From Microcystis aeruginosa W13-11 (GTDB taxonomy: Bacteria > Cyanobacteriota > Cyanobacteriia > Cyanobacteriales > Microcystaceae), in assembly GCA_009995705.1 (NCBI GenBank), contig JAADBR010000180.1, positions 1-7,892 on the forward strand: a DNA stretch of 7,892 bases. Direction: 5' to 3'. The translations under genes were made by a program, and so were the position numbers. The notes under the pieces were generated by a model. That model was not told the DNA's origin, ran no database searches, and saw only the letters and a list, made by a program, of their open reading frames with translations. Positions 6,292 through 7,892 of the stretch are shown here, piece after piece (the first letter of the stretch is position 1; each line of letters begins with the position of its first letter).

Positions 6292-6393
6292 ATGAGAACC
6301 AGGAAACTGACACCCCGTCACTCTGCTCCCGTCCAACGGGAAAATACCGCTACCGTCTCTCGTGATGGCAATGCGATCGCCCATAACAATTAA
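6292..6393 (+). CDS. 33-residue peptide resembling an anacyclamide/piricyclamide-type cyanobactin leader
   Basis: Cyanobactins are ribosomally made, cyclised peptides cut from a short precursor whose leader recruits the processing proteases. This ORF starts MRTRKLTPRHSAPVQRE. By recall, leaders of the anacyclamide/piricyclamide class read roughly M-T/K-K-K-N-L-x-P-Q-Q-x-APVQRE, so Leu6, Pro8 and Ala12 to Glu17 fall at the same places. After the leader comes TVSRDGNAIA (with a HIP1 site in the DNA) and a stop after HNN. No plausible core with a following AGDD-type cleavage signal is seen, so it is likely a truncated or orphan precursor. It has a promoter 40 bases upstream, a weak AGGG at 6277-6280, and brnT 18 bases downstream. 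No modifying enzymes are in the window. The similarity could be chance, given the short length. Confidence 0.45.
   Translation: MRTRKLTPRHSAPVQRENTATVSRDGNAIAHNN
6373..6380. repeat. HIP1 palindrome GCGATCGC
   Basis: This is the highly iterated palindrome of cyanobacterial genomes. It lies inside the small peptide ORF, coding part of its Ala-Ile-Ala. It supports a cyanobacterial origin. Confidence 0.85.
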
Positions 6394-6484
6394 TTTTGCT
6401 ATCGTTTATCTATGAAATTTGAATGGGACGAGAGCAAAAACCAAAGTAACCTTATCAAACATGGATTTGACTTTGCAGATGCCT

Positions 6485-6492
6485 ATCGTATC
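6485..6492. repeat. Left copy of the 8-bp target-site duplication (ATCGTATC)
   Basis: ATCGTATC directly precedes the left end of the MITE and is repeated exactly at 6670-6677. The flanking bases differ on both outer sides, so the duplication is exactly eight bases. Confidence 0.9.
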
Positions 6493-6669
6493 GTAAGGAT
6501 TCAGGTCATACAAAAAGCAGTCAACCCCTTGCTGTGTAAGCATTTAGGGGAATTATGGACAAATGCTCATTCTCATTAAGAAACGCTGAAAGCCTTAATT
6601 TTCGGTTTAGCGAGTTCTGAGATTTTAGAAGCCGCTCTGTGACTGCATTTGAGACACCTGAATCCTTAC
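6493..6669. mobile_element. 177-bp MITE with 14-bp perfect TIRs, IS66-like ends
   Basis: The left end is GTAAGGATTCAGGT (6493-6506). The right end, ACCTGAATCCTTAC (6656-6669), is its exact reverse complement. An 8-bp direct repeat flanks the element. Ends beginning GTAA and 8-bp duplications are hallmarks of the IS66 family, so an IS66-type transposase probably moved it. The element has no transposase. A subterminal copy of the end (GTAAGCATTTAGGGG, 6536-6550) matches the left end at 11 of 15 bases. A short open stretch from about 6583 to a TGA at 6640 may be a leftover C-terminus of an IS gene. Confidence 0.88.
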
Positions 6670-6884
6670 ATCGTATCTTTAACCTACCTATGGTTGTTGA
6701 CTTGGATGAGCGAGAGAATTATGGAGAAGATCGCTTTGTTGCTATTGGTTTACTAGATGGACGAGTTGTCGTTATTGTCTATACTGAACCTGACGCTGAA
6801 ATAATTCGTATTGTATCTTTAAGAAAAGCATTATCTTATGAACGAAAATATTATGAGCAATATCTCAAAAACAGATTGGAATAG
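6639..6884 (+). CDS. Possible N-terminally altered BrnT expressed from a GTG in the MITE
   Basis: After the insertion, the surviving BrnT body can be read from a GTG at 6639 inside the MITE. This would give 81 residues in which about 12 MITE-encoded residues (MTAFETPESLHR) replace the first 27 of BrnT. The normal N-terminal strand and helix with FEWD, Lys9 and KHG are lost, so toxin activity is doubtful. No convincing Shine-Dalgarno precedes the GTG. It may simply be a leftover frame, but gene callers will report it. It overlaps brnA. Confidence 0.45.
   Translation: MTAFETPESLHRIFNLPMVVDLDERENYGEDRFVAIGLLDGRVVVIVYTEPDAEIIRIVSLRKALSYERKYYEQYLKNRLE
6670..6677. repeat. Right copy of the 8-bp target-site duplication (ATCGTATC)
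   Basis: This is the exact repeat of 6485-6492, directly after the right end of the MITE. It marks where the brnT reading frame resumes. Confidence 0.9.
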
Positions 6885-7131
6885 AATTGATGAAATGAAA
6901 GATGAGGATATTGACACTTCTGATATTCCTCCTCTATCAGAGGATTTTTGGGCTAAAGCACAACTGCGAATGCCTAATCCTTCTGTTACTGTAGAAGTTG
7001 AAGTCGATCCAGAAACTTTTGCCTGGTTTCAGGCCCAAGGAGGAACGGCACAACAACAAATGTCTGTCGCATTGAAAATTTATGCCCAAGCAAATAAGGC
7101 TTGTTCCTCGTCTACAACTACTAATCGCTAA
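6853..7131 (+). CDS. brnA: BrnA family antitoxin
   Basis: BrnA binds BrnT and represses the operon through a C-terminal ribbon-helix-helix domain. I prefer the ATG at 6853 (92 residues, starting MSNISKTDWNRIDEM), because the family starts close to the S-K-T-D-W-x-R-x-D motif. An in-frame ATG at 6838 would add five residues. Conserved parts are DEDIDTSDIPPLSEDFW (residues 18-33, DNA-free linker that wraps the toxin) and VTVEVEVDPETFAWFQAQGG (45-64), followed by the QQQMSVALKIYAQA helix. The gene overlaps the end of brnT, the usual brnTA arrangement. The last ten residues (ACSSSTTTNR) look unlike the family and abut a transposase relic, so the original end may have been replaced. With brnT broken, this is effectively an orphan antitoxin. 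Confidence 0.85.
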   Translation: MSNISKTDWNRIDEMKDEDIDTSDIPPLSEDFWAKAQLRMPNPSVTVEVEVDPETFAWFQAQGGTAQQQMSVALKIYAQANKACSSSTTTNR

Positions 7132-7183
7132 AAGTGGGACGGGTTGGGTTTGTCTTCTCCTTCGGTTTGTACCTCTGACAGAA
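7121..7183 (-). pseudogene. Second short relic of the IS200/RAYT-like transposase tail
   Basis: Read on the minus strand, this codes FCQRYKPKEKTNPTRPTF and ends at a TAG (7121-7123). A stop lies directly upstream at 7184-7186. FCQ(K/R)YKPKEK matches the last residues of the relic at 2503-2703, and the DNA agrees at 27 of 33 positions (7151-7183 against 2515-2547). It is only the extreme 3' end of such a gene, and it overlaps the brnA stop region. Confidence 0.6.
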
Positions 7184-7231
7184 TTACTTAAGCTATGATT
7201 AAGGTAAGATTTACTTACTCATAGATCACAA

Positions 7232-7624
7232 ATGACTCGAATTACTATTGATTTACCAGTCAGTTTAGCTGAAACCGCCCAATGTTTAGGGAAGGCTACG
7301 GAACGAGAGTTATCAGAGGTTTTAATTGATACCTTAGAAATTGTTCTACCTACCTTTAATAGTCTCTCAGCAGTGGGTAATCATGTTGAAATTTCCCATC
7401 TGTTAGATGCTGAAGTGATTGAATTAGCTAATTCAAAAATGGATGTTGTTCAAAATCAACGCTTGGGAGAGTTACAAGCTAAGGGAAAAAATACTGGTTT
7501 AACCGAAGCTGAAGGCTATGAATTATTAGTTTTAATCTCAATTTACCAAATGGGACAAATAAGAAAGTCAATCGCCTTAGCTGAAGCCGTTAAAAGAGGC
7601 TTGAGAAATCCTTTAATGCCATGA
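7232..7624 (+). CDS. Hypothetical antitoxin-like protein paired with an HNH-type gene
   Basis: This 130-residue soluble protein starts MTRITIDLPVSLAETAQCLG, a pattern seen in short DNA-binding or antitoxin-like proteins. It then has a helical middle and a C-terminal segment TEAEGYELLVLISIYQMGQI followed by RKSIALAEAVKRGL. Cyanobacterial genomes often carry this type of small protein directly before an HNH endonuclease (from memory), and here its TGA overlaps the next ATG (ATGA), implying translational coupling. No Shine-Dalgarno precedes the ATG. The upstream stretch contains GTAAG (7204-7208) and CTTAC (7214-7218), a small inverted repeat that could be an operator. I do not recognise a named family, and an antitoxin role is inferred from context. 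Confidence 0.65.
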   Translation: MTRITIDLPVSLAETAQCLGKATERELSEVLIDTLEIVLPTFNSLSAVGNHVEISHLLDAEVIELANSKMDVVQNQRLGELQAKGKNTGLTEAEGYELLVLISIYQMGQIRKSIALAEAVKRGLRNPLMP

Positions 7625-7892
7625 GCTTTCTCACAGAGCCTTTACGCCAAAAAGTTAGACAACGGGCAGGAAATCGCTGTGAATATTGCCTCAGTCATCA
7701 ACAAGCTTTTGATGTTGAGCCGATTTATCCTCTGGGGCTGTTTAAAGATTTTGTTATGGAAGTTGAAGGCGATTGTAATATTGAAGCCTCCTGTAAGATA
7801 GAATTAGATAAACTCATTGCCTCACGGTTTATGCTCTTTTTTAAAGATCAGTCCCAAGAATGGCAAAAATGTCTAACTCAATCTTTAGCTTT
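7621..7892 (+). CDS. HNH-type N-terminus, partial gene running off the window
   Basis: The reading frame starts at an ATG overlapping the upstream stop and stays open to the window edge (about 90 codons). MSFLTEPLRQKVRQRAGNRC followed by EYCLSHQ is the standard start of cyanobacterial HNH endonucleases, with Cys20 and Cys23 of the first zinc knuckle. From residue 30 it departs from the family. FDVEPIYPLG stands where a DHI-P-GG catalytic segment would be expected, so the catalytic His is missing, and the following text (FKDFVMEVEG, then KIELDKLIASRFMLFFKD) is unfamiliar. It could be a fusion of an HNH start with another protein, a deletion product, or a divergent family. The 3' end is not visible. 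Confidence 0.6.
   Translation, partial: MSFLTEPLRQKVRQRAGNRCEYCLSHQQAFDVEPIYPLGLFKDFVMEVEGDCNIEASCKIELDKLIASRFMLFFKDQSQEWQKCLTQSLA

Larger units (their letters stand above)
6412..6884 (+). pseudogene. brnT: brnT toxin gene split by a 177-bp MITE
   Basis: BrnT is a RelE-fold ribonuclease toxin, neutralised by BrnA. The 5' piece (6412-6492) codes MKFEWDESKNQSNLIKHGFD and FADAYRI, with the family's F-W-D, Lys9, Asn13 and KHG landmarks. It then runs into the insertion and stops at 6577-6579 after 55 codons. The 3' piece resumes in another frame at 6670 with RIFNLPMVVDLDERENYGED, RFVAIGLLDGR and IIRIVSLRKALSYERKYYE, the normal middle and end of BrnT. Removing 6493-6669 plus one copy of ATCGTATC restores a continuous 95-residue BrnT. 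The locus is therefore interrupted by one clean insertion and otherwise undamaged. The start ATG at 6412 is chosen from the family's N-terminal motif. Confidence 0.88.

Noticed and set aside
7175..7199. Promoter CTGACA...TATGAT ahead of the gene at 7232
   Set aside because: The spacing is only 13 bases, and the first box lies inside the transposase-tail relic.

Overview
The window looks like chromosomal DNA of a bloom-forming unicellular cyanobacterium, most likely Microcystis or a close relative. The species is an inference. It rests on a cyanobacterial-type NdhF1, a HIP1 octamer (GCGATCGC at 6373-6380), several Uma2-family genes in a row, a DUF29 gene, an Rpn/DUF2887 nuclease gene, a brnTA toxin-antitoxin locus, and many small non-autonomous mobile relics.

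Layout. (1) 1-195 is non-coding upstream DNA. 196-2247 is ndhF1, a core subunit of the photosynthetic NDH-1 complex, closed by a compact G/C-rich terminator region at 2276-2319 that can fold in two mutually exclusive ways. (2) 2320-2720 is a decayed interval holding the C-terminal relic of an IS200/RAYT-like transposase on the minus strand. (3) 2721-4566 holds three tandem, divergent Uma2 (DUF820) PD-(D/E)XK genes, 14 and 17 bases apart. (4) 4625-5071 is a DUF29 gene with three in-frame stop codons but no frameshift. (5) 5140-5976 is an Rpn-type nuclease gene, preceded by a tiny overlapping ORF and carrying an in-frame 12-bp tandem repeat. (6) 5977-6291 has a G-run tract, a perfect 20-bp palindrome, a 109-bp MITE-like element and a good sigma-70-type promoter. 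(7) 6292-6393 is a 33-residue ORF resembling the leader of anacyclamide/piricyclamide-type cyanobactin precursors, but with no recognisable core or follower. (8) 6412-7131 is a brnTA locus whose toxin gene is split by a 177-bp MITE with perfect 14-bp terminal inverted repeats and an 8-bp target duplication. Removing the element and one copy of the repeat restores a clean 95-residue BrnT. (9) 7121-7183 is a second, very short relic of the same transposase tail. (10) 7232-7892 is a coupled pair: an antitoxin-like hypothetical protein overlapping by ATGA a partial gene with an HNH-type CEYC start, running off the window.

Biology. One housekeeping gene is followed by an accessory strip of nuclease-fold and toxin-antitoxin-like genes, many of them being broken by nonsense mutations or small transposons. 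The strongest observations are the exact MITE footprint inside brnT, the orphan cyanobactin-leader-like peptide ahead of it, and the DUF29 frame preserved across three stop codons. No complete new system is evident. Family assignments come from recalled motifs, not database searches.
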